Source of the DNA: Oscheius dolichura | Taxonomy: Eukaryota > Nematoda > Chromadorea > Rhabditida > Rhabditidae | Assembly (NCBI GenBank): GCA_932521035.1 | Contig: OW051496.1 | Span: forward strand, 3,162,001-3,226,000 | Direction of reading: 5' to 3' | Length of the DNA stretch: 64,000 nucleotides | Shown: piece by piece, positions 11,201-23,061 of the stretch | Layout of the letters: each line of letters opens with the position of its first letter | Numbering within the stretch: the stretch's first letter is position 1 | Notes under the pieces: generated by a model | Databases searched by the model: none | The model's input: only the letters and a program-made list of their open reading frames with translations | What the model was told of the DNA's origin: nothing | Translations under genes and position numbers: made by a program

Positions 11201-13893
11201 CTAACTTTTAACTGGGAACCAAAACATTAGACGATAAATACTCACCAGTACTGGCGGCGACTCCTTCATTGAAGAGTTTCATGAATTCGTCAGCCATTTC
11301 GGGGGAGCCGAACTTGGCCGAGAGCTGTTCGTGTACCCCGTCCTTCTTGTCGTCCTCGCTGAAGTCGATACAGTGCCAGCAACAGGCCTTCATGTTCTTT
11401 CCCATCTTGTTGATCGTCATTCCCTTGGTCAACTTGAAGTTGGCACAGAGTTTCAGGACCTGGAAAGGGGCGGTTGCATAGCATCGTATAGGAATATGGT
11501 AGCCTTTTTCTGATTTTAGGTTTTGCCCGAAGAGATATAAAGGGGCCTGGCTCAAATTTTACGCTGCCTTTACAGATCTCAAATCATGAAAAATTTCAAA
11601 ACTATTACTTTAACGGCTGAGCCAGATGAACAAAACTAGCGGCACGAATATTGAACGGGGCCTAAATCTTTCCCCCAAAACATAAAAATAAACAAAAAAG
11701 GCCCTACCTGGTCCCGTCGCATGACAATCCGATAGTTGCCGGCCTTCTTGTCCTTGAGTATCTTGAGATCGCCCGTTCCGCGTTCCTTCCACTCCTTCGT
11801 GTCCACTGAGTACCGGTACAGCTTGCAGTGTTCTTTGAACAGGACCTCCTCGTTCTCCTCACCCGTCTTGACGTCCACCAGCTCGGGAAGGGGCACAACT
11901 GGCTTGAAATCGACGTCCGGTTCGAATTCTTCGGTGGACTCGTCGTCGGCATCCTCGTCGTGGACCGGAGCGGCGACCGGGGCTGGTGGTTTGACTGAAA
12001 TGGTCAAAGTTATAGGGGGGAAAAGGAGGGGAACAGTACCTTGGATGGGACGGAAGATGGAAGGCGAGGAGGAGGAGGCGGCTTCGGATTTGGGAGTGGA
12101 TTGGCCGAAGGGAGCGGCAGCCGGTTGGGCAGGCTTGAAACTGATTCCGGCGGGGGTGGACGGCGCCGGGATTGGAGTTGCTTCCTGAAGAGAAGTAGAA
12201 ATATTTCAGTGTACGAGCAATATTTAGTCAAGTTTTTTTTTGTTTATAAGATTTGGTAGAAACCGAATAAATTGCTTACTGGCTATCATGAACTGGTGGA
12301 CGCACAACCAATTCTCTTCGCGTTTCTGATCATTTTTTTCATAACATTTTGTAGAGTTTCGTGTTGCATGGAAGCTTTTTATCCAAAAAGAAATGAAAAA
12401 AATAATGGGGGACGCGTTTTCTGAGACTGCTGTCTATTTTGGAGGGTTACGGTAATTTTGTACAAGTTTTTCCAATCAGCTGTTCTTGAAAACATTATTT
12501 CGAGCCTAGGCCAATTCTACGGCTACAATGTCTCATCTCTTCGTTATGGGACCCATTGGAACCACAAAATGCGGGATACAGTAATCTTGATTGAGTAGGA
12601 GAAAAAATGAATATCAACGGATCATAACTACGAAAACACAGACAACAATGCTCGAAGGGCTCTTCCTTTTCTTATCTCCCGGCCATAGCGTAAATATTTC
12701 GATTTTCAGAAGTTCAGGGTCTTTTTATAAGAGAGCGCCTGTCTATTACAGTATCCATGCCCCCCTTACCTTCTTGACTTCAATCTTTGGCGGTTCCATT
12801 TTGGGTACGGTAGCTTCTTGCTTTGCCGGGCTAAAAATTGGCAGGGTTACCGTACCGGTAGCCGGGACCGGAGGCGGCTTCATTGCTCCCTGACCGAACA
12901 GACCTCCCTGTCCACTGGGAGTAGCCGGCTTCGGGATCGGGGCAGCTGCCATTGCTCTACAAAATGTTTTTAAAGGAGAAATGGGGTGAAACATACCCAG
13001 CTGCGGACATAGCTCCGGATGGAGGGATTCCCGAGGTGAGTCCGGCCTGTTGGGCGTGTTGGAGGGCCGCCTGGAGCATCTGTTGCTGCTGTTGGAGCTG
13101 GTGCTGCTGGATCATCTGCTGGAATTGTTGCTGTTTCAACATGGCCTGGGGATCGTTGAACAGCATTCCGCCAGGGGCACCGTAGACCTGGAAATTCATC
13201 TTTTATTGTAGTTTTTCTGTTTGAAATCGCCTTTTTATTAAAATCACTGGAAAATTTCCGATTTCACGACGATCGCCTGGACTTTTTGATGGAATTGTTT
13301 GATTTTACTATTCAAAATGGTACTAATGATGTCGGCAGTTATTTGATCGTTATAAAATCGAATTTCAGCCGCAGTAACAGTTCATTTCTAAAGTAAAATT
13401 CTAACCATCAACGCTTGGAACCCTACTGCTAAATTTTGATGTTTCATTTTTCATACATTAGTTAGGAGTGATACGCGTTTCAGTGGACAAATCACATGGA
13501 TTTGAAGAAGCTTATTGAACTAGAAAACTAGGCCTTACCTGTTGGGGAGCAGAAACTGAAGCCGGTTGAGGTGGTGGTGCAGGAGCAGAGACATTTAGTT
13601 TTTGGATGAGGTTGCAGATAATGTCCTGAAGCCGGTCGACCTCCTTGTGGTGATTGTGATCCGTCCGATGGATTTCAGTCTAGAAGAGGGGATTTATTTG
13701 TTTTATTTGCTGGTCATAAACTCACTCGAATATATTCTAGCTCTTTTGAAATATTTCCAATAGCAGTAACAGTCATGTGCTGTTGCTCAACAACCTGCTG
13801 GAGAATTTTAGCCAACGTTAGACGCTGATCTGCTGGTGTCTCTTTAGCGAGTTCAGGCATTTGTTGCCTGCCAAATTGTTGAGGATTCGACAT
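8233..13893 (-). CDS. npp-9: RanBP2/Nup358-type nucleoporin with two Ran-binding domains
   Basis: A minus-strand gene of about 14 exons: 13893-13726, 13679-13539, 13187-12997, 12956-12770, 12184-12040, 11994-11708, 11459-11246, 11022-10530, 9739-9528, 9482-9367, 9265-9223, ~9080-8952, ~8793-8484 and ~8437-8233. Domain order from the N-terminus is a Gln-rich helix (exon 3), a Pro/Ala/FG linker, a first RanBP1 domain ([32 protein letters not shown], then [12 protein letters not shown]), a RanBP2-type zinc finger (W-x-C-x2-C, x10, C-x2-C near 10885-10820), an FG-rich segment (FSF, FGQ, FGAG), and a second RanBP1 domain. An acidic stretch precedes each Ran-binding domain. Such proteins form cytoplasmic filaments of the nuclear pore and bind Ran-GTP. 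The nematode homologue is NPP-9; the symbol is by homology. It appears full-length except that an earlier 5' exon cannot be ruled out. Confidence 0.82.
9880..10390. repeat. Diverged direct repeat inside a nucleoporin intron
   Basis: Two segments (about 9896-10050 and 10209-10380) share TGTTTCATG, ACAAAAATSATGTGGAATTT and TTAATAATTTCAYCGC in the same order. The intron probably grew by an old tandem duplication or two insertions of one element. No coding content. Confidence 0.5.
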
Positions 13894-14159
13894 CACTGGA
13901 AAATTATGATAGAGAAAAGATACGATAATGAAATCATTTGATAAGCAGAAGGAATGTGAGAAATTCGTGATGGAATTTCAACAATACGAAATTGAAACAA
14001 AACTGGCAAAATTGAAGAATACATTTGTAGGAAATCATTTGGTAAACACACTATTGTTCTTCTTGAAAATCTTAGAATCTTCTTGAAAATCTTAGAAAGA
14101 AAAGTATAAAGAAGAAGTAAAACTAAGAAATGAGTAAAATCAATAATTCGGCAGATCAG

Positions 14160-14726
14160 CTGGGGGTAACCGGCTGTGAATGACATGCGCAAGGTTCAAG
14201 TACGCTTGTGTTGGAAAGCATCTGCATTGAAAGCGAAAATTCGTTCGCTTTTGAGGCGATAATCGATAACACTGTTAGAAATATGGGTAAGATAAAGATA
14301 ATCAAATTTTCCTTTACTATTGAACAGACGATTTCACATATTTTTTCAAGTTGGAGAATAGCAAGGAGATTAGATTCGCTGTATGGAAAAAATTGTAGAG
14401 AAGTTGATGAGAAGAACCATGGTAAAAAAAACATTTGTAAGCGCCAGAAGAAAAGAAAGAAGAATACGACAAACTTTTTCAAAGGACAAAGTTCTTCTTT
14501 CATTCAGCTCAGATTGCATTTCTCTATGAGCAGAATTTCTTCTTGTAAAAATTATGTTTGTATAGATAAAAATAACAGAAAAGTGATAAGTTATGGATAA
14601 AAATACCTTTTCGAAATCTAAAATGCCCCGGAGCTCTCCGTTTGCGCCAATGAAACGCAAGCGTTTCGAAATGAGACCCGTGTCCTCATGATTGGCGTGT
14701 TGCCAGTTATATTCGGAATTTGCCAT
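14160..14726 (-). CDS. Possible small hypothetical gene
   Basis: A minus-strand exon (14726-14607) starts with ATG and encodes about 40 residues containing KRLRFIGANGELRGILDFEK, ending at a donor (AAG then GTATTT). Downstream candidate exons include about 14407-14340 (QLEKICEIVCSI) and about 14275-14150, which could join in phase. The link between the first exon and these is not resolved, and some joins give early stops. No family is recognised. It lies head to head with the WDR70-like gene and could share its promoter region. Confidence 0.35.
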
Positions 14727-14952
14727 TTTTGTTCTTTCTCGGGTAAGTTTTATATATTGCTTTGCTATGTTTTACACGTTACTTTTACATCCCTCATGTG
14801 CATGTTACATGTAAACAGTTTGGAAATTGATGGCAAATCAATTTATACCGGTACAATTGCTTTCACCCATACCTGTTGATTTTGCATCAAATAATACTTG
14901 CTTTATGTGTTTTTATAATTTTTAAAAGCTTATATAAACTTCAATATTTAGA

Positions 14953-17556
14953 ATGAATGATGAGCAACCCGTCAACATCATCAAAACAAGTGACACAGAA
15001 GAAGAAAAAGGTTTGAGCATTCCGGTTTTATATTGATCTGAAATTTTTAGATAAAATTGAAAAGACCAAAAATGCCAATAAAAAAGCAAAAATGTTTGAT
15101 CTGGAAGCCATGCTTACAGAAACAAAAAAAGTAAGTTTTGTATTCATTGTTTCTCTTTGTACTTCGCGTGTTTAGGTCGCGAAGGAGCGCAATGCAGCTA
15201 AAGCACTCGAAGATCATGAGAAAGCCAAAGATCAAACGAAAAGTGGCTGGGAAGGACTCCCTACAGGATTTGGTGGCAAAAATGCTCAGCAAGTAAGGGT
15301 GTCTTCATTTTTCATATATAAAAATATATTTAGTATGATGAACAAACAACTTCATCTATTGGGACATTATCCGCATCAGAAGTGAGCGATGATGATGGTA
15401 AGATAATGCTCGTTTTCTTAAAAAATTCTTATTTTTAGATGATTTTGGTGTGCCGTTGCCGCCGGGCTTCGTTCCCGATAAATCAGTTATGATTGAAGAA
15501 GACCAAGACAGTGACTATGACGATTATGACGGAGAAGGAGTACCAACAGTGAAATTAATTCCAAGTTCTCATGAAGCCCTTACGCACCACGGCAGCAAAC
15601 CGGTACGTTATTTTTATTTTTGTGCAATTTACATTCTGAATTTTGAAGGTGTCAGCCTGTAGATTCGAACCATTAGGACAACGATTTGCATCCGGAGGAC
15701 TTGACTACCAAGTAAAAATATTTGATTTCCAAAAGATGGATATGAGCTTGAAAGCAGACAAAGATATGGCTCCATGCGAAGCGTAAGTATTTCTGTTTCG
15801 TCGAAAATAATAGAAAAATTTTAGACATGTAATCAATTCAGTTTGTTTCTCTCCAAATGGAGAAAATCTAGTCGTTTGTTCTGGAGAAGCAATAATACGG
15901 ATATTCGGTCGAGATGGAGAACAATGGTCAGAAACAAATAAAGGTAGAAACTTTTAATATAATTGTAACTAGTCAATTTATTCAGGAGATCAGTACCTCG
16001 TAGATGTGGGAAATACAAAAGGCCACACAGCCTCTGTCAATTGCTGTGTATGGAGCCAGTTTGATAAAAACGAATTCCTTACGTGCTCAGACGACGGGTA
16101 AGACAATTTTCTCTGCTTTGGCTAAATGTAAATTTAGAACGGTTCGCATATGGTCATTGGAAGATTTTAAGGAGCTTTCCAAATCCATCAACAAACACTG
16201 CAGAGTAAGTGAAGCTTTATTAAGTTGTTAATTTTAATATTTCCAGCTAATGAAGACGAAAACAGCAAATGGCAAACGAGCTATGCCACAGACATGCTGT
16301 TATTCTCCAGATGGAAAAATGATCGCCGCAGGATGTGACGACGGCTCCATACAGGCATGGAAAGACGGCAGATTTGTATGTTTTATTTCTTTAAAAAAAT
16401 GTATTCCTTGTTTAGGTCCAACCATTTTATATTGCAAGAAATGCTCACAAAGGGCCGCTTACATCTCTCTGCTTCTCTCCGGATTCGAAGAAAATGCTCT
16501 CCAGAGCATTGGATGATAGCATGAAGATGTGGTCAATTACTGATCCGAAGAAACCCATCCTTGAGAAATACGATTTGGAAAATGCTTTCAAAAGGTAAAT
16601 TTAGTCTAATATAATAATATTGTTTATGTGTATTATAGTACGGATTGTGGTTTTTCTCCTCGTGGGGAACTTGTTTTCACCGGCACGTCTTGTCCAAATG
16701 CTGAAAATCCAGGACAATTGCTATTTTTCAATGCAGAAAACTTCGATTTGGTTTATAAGATTGATTTCCCTGGATTGAGTGTAATTCGAATAGATTGGCA
16801 CGCTCGTATCAATCAGATCTTAACTACGTTCAGTGACGGTAGTATAAAGTAAGTTCTTTTTTTATAAAAATTATTTATTTATTCGTTGCAGAATATTCTA
16901 TGATCAGAAAATGTCACAGCGAGGTGTCCTCCAATGCATCACAAAACCAGTAAAACGTAGCCGTGTCAAAGAAGTAATACAAGAAGATATGATATTATCT
17001 CGTAGGCCAATTTATTTTTTGTATTCATTTGTCTTTTTCAGCTCTCGCACTGGAGATGTTCCAGCCACGTGGAGAAGATGGCGAAGAGAAGGAAGTTACT
17101 CATTGGCGTCTCAAGAAATACATGCGGATGCGTGATAATCAGTTGCGGCCAGAATTTCGAAAACCAGCAGATATTCCTATGGATGGCCCTAGCGCAAATG
17201 GGCGAGGTGAGAAGAATAATAGGCGTGTAATTATTTAAATGTACTTTTAGTTGCTGAATCCGGTTCAACGTTACATTCTTATTTGGCGAAACAAATTGGT
17301 ACACAGAGAAACAAAGAATTTTTGGAGGACACAGATGTTAGAACGGCTATTTTACGACATGCTGAAGACGTAAGTCATTTCGCTTTGTTTTTAGCAAATC
17401 TTCAAATTCCAGGCCGCTGCTAATCCAATCTACATTGATAAGGCTTACAAAAGAAATCAACCAACTCCAATCTTCCAAGAGAAAACAACAGCGCCAGAAG
17501 AAGAAGAGGGAGAAAAGGAATTGCAGCCTCTTTTTAAAATGCCTCGGTTGAAATGA
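14953..17556 (+). CDS. WDR70-like WD40-repeat protein
   Basis: Sixteen short exons from 14953 to 17556 join in phase: 14953-15010, 15051-15130, 15176-15292, 15334-15397, 15439-15602, 15649-15782, 15825-15943, 15986-16097, 16138-16204, 16247-16375, 16416-16594, 16639-16848, 16892-17001, 17042-17206, 17251-17369 and 17413-17556. The product has a Lys/Glu-rich N-terminus, an acidic stretch ([11 protein letters not shown]), then WD40 blades with GH...D...W-type ends ([42 protein letters not shown]). The basic C-terminus ends MPRLK. Order and C-terminal layout match WDR70 (gastrulation-defective 1 homologue), a nuclear beta-propeller protein linked to genome stability. The ATG follows TATTTAG by one base, a probable spliced-leader site. 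AATAAA lies just past the stop. Confidence 0.85.
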
Positions 17557-18129
17557 ACCATTTTCGATAATAAATATTGTGATTTTTACTGTAATCTCAA
17601 TGATTTGTTGATTGTTGATTCTGTATTCATACTTGTACTGTTCTTTATCCTAATGAGACGAAAGAAAGATCTCAGCAATTGATCAGCTTATTGAAAGCGG
17701 ATCTCGTTTCCGGCTTGACCAAAAATTGGCCTATACCTTACGTAATTGCGTATACACTTTAGCGGGCACGATTTGGGCGATTTGACAATTTTAGGATCAC
17801 CTTCGCAGATGTTTTTCTGCTTCTCCTGTTTGTTTTCTCAAGTTTTGAAGGCTTTTATATTTAGATAATGTACTGCGCATTTTTATATAAACAACTGTAT
17901 CCTTCAAGTGCTCTCATTCTATTTACAGCTCAATAAATCTGAACAGCGCCATTCATTTTTGCTGCGAATTAAACAAATTCGTTTTAGATGCGTAATCGGT
18001 TTTGTAATGCTAGCATTGATTTCTAGCAAATATTTATAGACGAATCGATATATTGCTTATTATTTCCAAATGTTGTGCAATGTTGAATCTTCAATGTCAT
18101 TTGATAACATTCCTTCTTTCTTTTCAGCG
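17557..18129. promoter_or_regulatory. Intergenic region between WDR70-like and eRF3 genes
   Basis: It contains AATAAATATT (17570) just after the WDR70-like stop, which would serve polyadenylation. The 550-base gap holds no ORF of note and ends in TTCTTTTCAG immediately before the eRF3 start. The genes are on the same strand, but the gap is longer than in usual nematode operons. Confidence 0.4.
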
Positions 18130-20018
18130 ATGTCTTGGAACCCAGATGCGCCAAGCTTTGTTCCAAACGTGAACGCCCCTGCTTTTGTTCCCGGCAGGAC
18201 CTGGGCAGCCCCAGATGAAGCAGCTGAAAGTACGTGTTGTATTGTTGTTTTTATATTCAATTAATAGATTGGGACGACGAGTCAGTTGCTCCACCAGCTC
18301 CAAATCCAGCCGAAGTGCCAGAGCCACCACAATATAAGGAAGAAAAAGACGTAACAGAAGAAAAAGCTGGTGAGAAAGAAGATTCTATTGCGCCACTTGC
18401 TAAAAAGTTCCAAAGAGTCGCATATGTTGACGGTAGGCTTTTCTTCTAAAAGTATGTAATGATCACTTTTTAGATGGAACTCAAAAAGAACACGTGAACA
18501 TAGTATTCATTGGGCATGTTGACGCTGGTAAATCAACTATTGGCGGACAGCTAATGTATTTAACGGGTATGGTTGACAAGCGAACCTTGGAGAAGTACGA
18601 GAGAGAAGCAAAGGAAAAGGGTCGTGAAAGCTGGTAAGATTCTTTTATTTTATTTTTAAATAACATGTTTTTCAGGTATCTGTCTTGGTGTATGGATACA
18701 AATGATGAAGAGCGTGAAAAGGGAAAGACCGTTGAATGTGGCCGTGCATTTTTTGAAACAGAAAAGAAACATTTCACAATTCTTGATGCCCCTGGTCACA
18801 AATCTTTCGTGCCGAATATGATTTCTGGAGCTTCACAAGCCGATTTGGCCGTATTGGTTATTTCTGCACGTAAAGGAGAATTCGAAACTGGATTTGATAG
18901 AGGAGGTCAAACTCGAGAACATGCCATGCTTGTGAAAACAGCCGGAGTTAAACATCTAATTATTTTGGTGAACAAGATGGACGATCCAACTGTAAAGTGG
19001 GACAAGGAGAGGTATTTCTAATTTCTTACTGTATTAGTATTGCGTTCTTTAGGTTCGACGAGATACAGAACAAGCTTACACCATATCTCAAATCAGTCGG
19101 CTTCAATCCCAAGACTGATATTACTTATTTCCCAGTTTCGGGTCTCACAGGAGCCTTTATCAAAGAACGACCAGAAAACGTTGACGAAGGAAATTGGTAT
19201 ACGTCAGTATTTTATTGTTCTTTCCTGTAAACGTATAATTTTAGTGGACCGTGCTTTATTGATTTCTTGGATAATCATTTGAAGGGTATGGAAAGAGATT
19301 TCAATGGTCCTGTCCGGGCCATTGTCGCCGACAAATTTTCGGACATGGGCACAATCGTGATTGGAAAAATGGAATCTGGAGTAGTTGTAAAAAATCAAAA
19401 TTTGATTCTCATGCCTAATAGAGTAAGTCACCGTTTTCTTTTTTCTTTCTTATTTCTATTTTAGCAATCCGTCCAAGTGATGCAAATATGGAGTGACGAC
19501 GAAGAAACAGAAAAAGTTGTGGCTGGCGAAAACATAAAGTTCCGATTGCGAGGAATCGAAGAAAATGAAATTCAAGGCGGTTTTATTATTTGCAGTCCTG
19601 ATGCTCTCTGTAAGGTTGGACGTACTTTCGACGCTGAGGTTTGTTCCCATTGTTTTTACTGATTTATTTTTATTCATTAGGTTGTAATTCTTGACCATAA
19701 GTCCATCATTGCCAGTGGATATTCATGTGTACTTCATATCCACAATGCTATTGAAGAAGTCAATGTGAAATGTGTAATCTGCACAATTGACAAGAAAACT
19801 GGAGAGAAAAAGAAAGCAAGATTTGTTAAACAAAATGAAAAGTGCATCATGAGGTTGGAAAGCCCTGAGCCATTCTGTTTAGAACCTTTCAAAGTGAGTT
19901 TTTCTTTCAGTTTAAAATGTTCAACTTGTTTTAGGAGCTTCCTCAACTTGGCCGTTTCACTTTAAGAGATGAAGGCAAGACCATCGCAATTGGAAAAGTT
20001 CTGAAAGTACTAGAGTAA
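18130..20018 (+). CDS. erfa-3: Translation termination GTPase eRF3 (GSPT1)
   Basis: Nine exons join in phase: 18130-18229, 18268-18432, 18474-18633, 18676-19011, 19053-19202, 19245-19422, 19465-19638, 19681-19893 and 19935-20018. The product carries an EF-Tu-like GTPase with G1 [10 protein letters not shown]3 DAPGHKSF and G4 NKMD, then two beta-barrel domains ending [15 protein letters not shown] (read here as [12 protein letters not shown]). The short N-terminus has two overlapping PAM2-like motifs ([17 protein letters not shown]), the sites by which eRF3 binds poly(A)-binding protein. Together with eRF1 it releases finished proteins at stop codons in the cytosol. Length and domains are complete. 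The N-terminal extension is short compared with yeast Sup35. The ATG lies two bases after TTTTCAG, suggesting spliced-leader trans-splicing. AATAAA lies near 20110. Confidence 0.93.
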
Positions 20019-20341
20019 GAACGTGGAGATTTTATTATTGTTTGTTGTATGACTTTTTTTTCAAAAGTTGTTTTATTGGTGGGCTGACGTTTGGCTGTTA
20101 TTTAATTTAAATAAAGATATGAAACTACTTTACCATTTGTCAGGAATGCTGTTTACCGTATGAAATCAGTTATAATTCTTTCGGGGGAAAACAACAGATT
20201 TTTACAACTTCGCCAGCCACAAGTGGTTTATTTCATTTGGTAAGAGCACCAGCCAAATGTTGAAACAACAGTAGGTAATGAAGCGTTTTTGGAAGTGGAA
20301 GATCGGACCATAGAAATTTTCCAGTAAATCACATGCTGATG
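20019..20341. other. Convergent intergenic region after eRF3
   Basis: It holds the eRF3 3' end with AATAAAGATA near 20110, and then the 3' flank of the opposing coiled-coil gene. Nothing else is recognised. Confidence 0.4.
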
Positions 20342-21398
20342 CTAGCGCTCATAGTTTTTACCCGTTGTTGGTTTGATGAAACCCTGTAAAAGAGCAATGA
20401 GAAGGGTGAATATCTTACCGTATTCGATCCATCGTTGAAATTCCTCGGCATGTCCAAGAAGGGAGGCTCGATGTATTGAACTTGTTTTCCTCGGCCTTCA
20501 CTCAATTTATCAGGTCTTCTATGACAAACTTCAAATGATCCTGGAGAATGCCCAACTGAATATAAAGTATTCTTGAAACCTTTTGAATTCTTAGGCCGGT
20601 CCATAGAAGGTTTCATTTTTCCATAAGCAAGGGGTTGAGAAACATCTCTATTGCCAATGACTCCAGAGGAAATATATCTTTCCCATAGTTCTCTATTTCC
20701 AGAAGATTCCTGTTTATTTATCATGGCTTCAAACATCTCTTAAAAAGGAACAACTACACTCCGTTGCAAAAGTTTAGCAACCCCTTTCGATTCACTGATA
20801 ACGTTATAGAACCGCGTATAAACTCAAATCTGGGAGCACCATTGAATTGGGACGGGTTTCGATCAAAATTGAGGTTTTGGAAAACCGATTTCCCATGGTA
20901 TTTTTGAGATTTTTTTGGCCAGACCTCCTCAGCTGCTTCCAAAATGGATTACAAGAGGAAAAAATGGGCGTGAAATAACGGTTAAGCACGTTTTCAATGG
21001 GGGTTGCTAAACTTTTGCAACGGGCCAAAAACGAAAATGAGGGCTCAGCGCGCTACCGTCCTCACATATTCCCCCGAAAAAGAGGTTCCTAGGGTAATTT
21101 CCATCGGGCAATCCAATGATGCTCCCAGATTTGAGTTTATACGCGGTTCTATAACGTTATCAGTGAATCGAAAGGGGTTGCTAAACTTTTGCAACGGAGT
21201 GTATTTTTTATCCATTGGAATGAACTCACCATCGTGGTCAAAATTGACTCTTCTGAATCTAGCAATCATTTCTTCATTCTCCCGTGTTAGCCGGTGTATT
21301 CTGGCTTCTCTTTCTTCCTTTTCGGCTGTCAGCTTCGCGATTTCGGCTTCTTTTCGAAAATATATCCTCAATACTTCGACGATTTCCCTGCCATCCAT
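20342..21398 (-). CDS. Hypothetical coiled-coil protein with MITE-filled intron
   Basis: Exons on the minus strand are 21398-21230, 20738-20419 and about 20386-20342, with matching phases. The first ~55 residues form a charged coiled coil (AEIAKLTAEKEEREARIHRL). The rest is polar, with no recognised domain, and ends GFIKPTTGKNYER before TAG. The first intron (about 490 bases) consists almost entirely of a TIR element at 20755-21203, so the insertion seems tolerated by splicing. Family and function are unknown. The length of about 180 residues assumes that the ATG at 21398 is the true start. Confidence 0.55.
20755..21203. mobile_element. Tc1/mariner-type MITE (90-base TIRs, TA ends)
   Basis: The terminal inverted repeats start TACACTCCGTTGCAAAAG and run about 90 bases, including GGTTGCTAAACTTTTGCAACG at the right end. 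The TA at each outer edge fits a TA target duplication. No transposase ORF is seen. The element sits inside an intron of the minus-strand coiled-coil gene. Confidence 0.82.
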
Positions 21399-23061
21399 TC
21401 TGAAAATATCAAAAGGTTATAAAAATGGGAGGGAATGAAAAAGGAACGGGAATTGGAGCAGAAAGAAGGGTTGGAAGAGAAATAAGGACTGGGAACGGCC
21501 GTTAGCTGCCAGTAGAACTCTAGAAATGCCGGACTGGAACTGATGGATGGAAGGTGGATCCGAAGTAACCTAACTGCGACAACTCTCCGTCAATTTAAAA
21601 CCACTGAACAGAAAAGCGTCAATTGGAAAGCCGAAAAAAGACTAAGCGAAGCGCAGCTCAATAGCTCATCATTATTGGCTTTTTAATGTAATACGAAGCA
21701 TATAAATTGACTACAAAAGTTCAAGATATGATTCGGCTACGTTAGATTTCATGAAAACATATAGATTTCAAGTATACGGATAAGGCACGTCGAACTGATG
21801 CAGATTGTCTTTGAAATAGACTCCTTGAAATATAGAAAGTGGAAGGAACTGAACCACAAATTATTGGAAATGTCATCCATCATAGGCTGATTGAATAAGA
21901 CCGTACTGTATCTCATATTATGTCTATTTTGAAACAAAAAGCAAATATATCCGGCCGATTCAGTCTAGCTCGTTTCATTTGGATCAGCCGCTCTCTTCAG
22001 GGTCATTTCGTCTGTTGCATTTTTCATAGTTCAACTGACATCGGGTATCTTATCTCCTCCTCTTGAGGCTTAGTCGCAGCGATGAGAAACCGCCTTTATT
22101 GGCTCCCAGTAAAAACCAATCCATCGTATTGCCTATCAAATTTTTCATATTTCGAAATTCGAATGGCTCTCAGAAAAACAATTGTCCGCCGTGATAGCAT
22201 TTACTGAATTATTTCGAGTTCTCAAAGGGAGCATCTGCTTGACGAGAATACTAAACGGGCAGTCTCTGTGAACCATTTCTCCTGCTTACACCCCGACGGA
22301 CATCGGTTGTCTTGCTCATTAGCAGAATTTTTTCGTCACTCACCCCGGTGAGAAATGCCCCCGTCGTAAAAACATTTTCACACTAACTAGGCTCTGCTGA
22401 TCACTAGTTTGTTCTTTTTTCGCCTTCAAAATCCTTTTATAATTCCTATCCGGTTGGTTTTCCTCACTATAGATTGAAGTCGGTCCTCCTCGTATTTGCT
22501 ATCTTTCTATATTTCGAAAGGAAATAAATCGGCGTGAATTTCTCACTTATCTTTCTTGACCTTTCATATCTCCCTCATTCGTTGCATTGTTCCTGTTCTT
22601 CCACTCCTTCTCGTCACCTTTTTTGATACACTGATAAGCACACACCCCAGTAATTAGACAAACTCCTTACCGGTTGCAATTTTGTCCAGAAAATGAGCCG
22701 TACTTGGTATAATTGGACTGAAGTTGCAAAGGGCAGAAATCGCATCACAGTGAACGGTTCACAGAGACTTTATAAGCATCTTGAACCATTTTCGGCCATC
22801 GGATTTCATTTATTTCGCCCTTTTATGAAATACTCTTGGAACACGTTGGCCTTCCTTCCCGTGATAAAATTTCAGTTTACAAACAACAACTGGAATGCAA
22901 ATCGACCGTAGTGAAAGGTTCTTGACCCACTTATAAACATCTCGGAACATTTCACAATCCACACTTTGAACTTTATCTCTAGCGTTCTTTTCTCACCGCT
23001 CCCCGGTGTAATAGCTCATAAATAGAGTGAATTGCAGCTGATACCAGAGCCAAACAACAAG
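21399..23061. other. Upstream region of the fusion gene, no gene recognised
   Basis: A 1.6 kb stretch without a convincing gene. The part nearest the fusion gene carries ACTTTATAAGCATCTTGAAC (near 22768) and CACTTATAAACATCTCGGAAC (near 22928). Similar strings recur before the relic copy at 30.4 kb (near 30063 and 30310), so this is probably shared promoter or duplicated flanking sequence. A short ATG-initiated ORF at 22693-22911 has no recognised domain. Confidence 0.4.
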
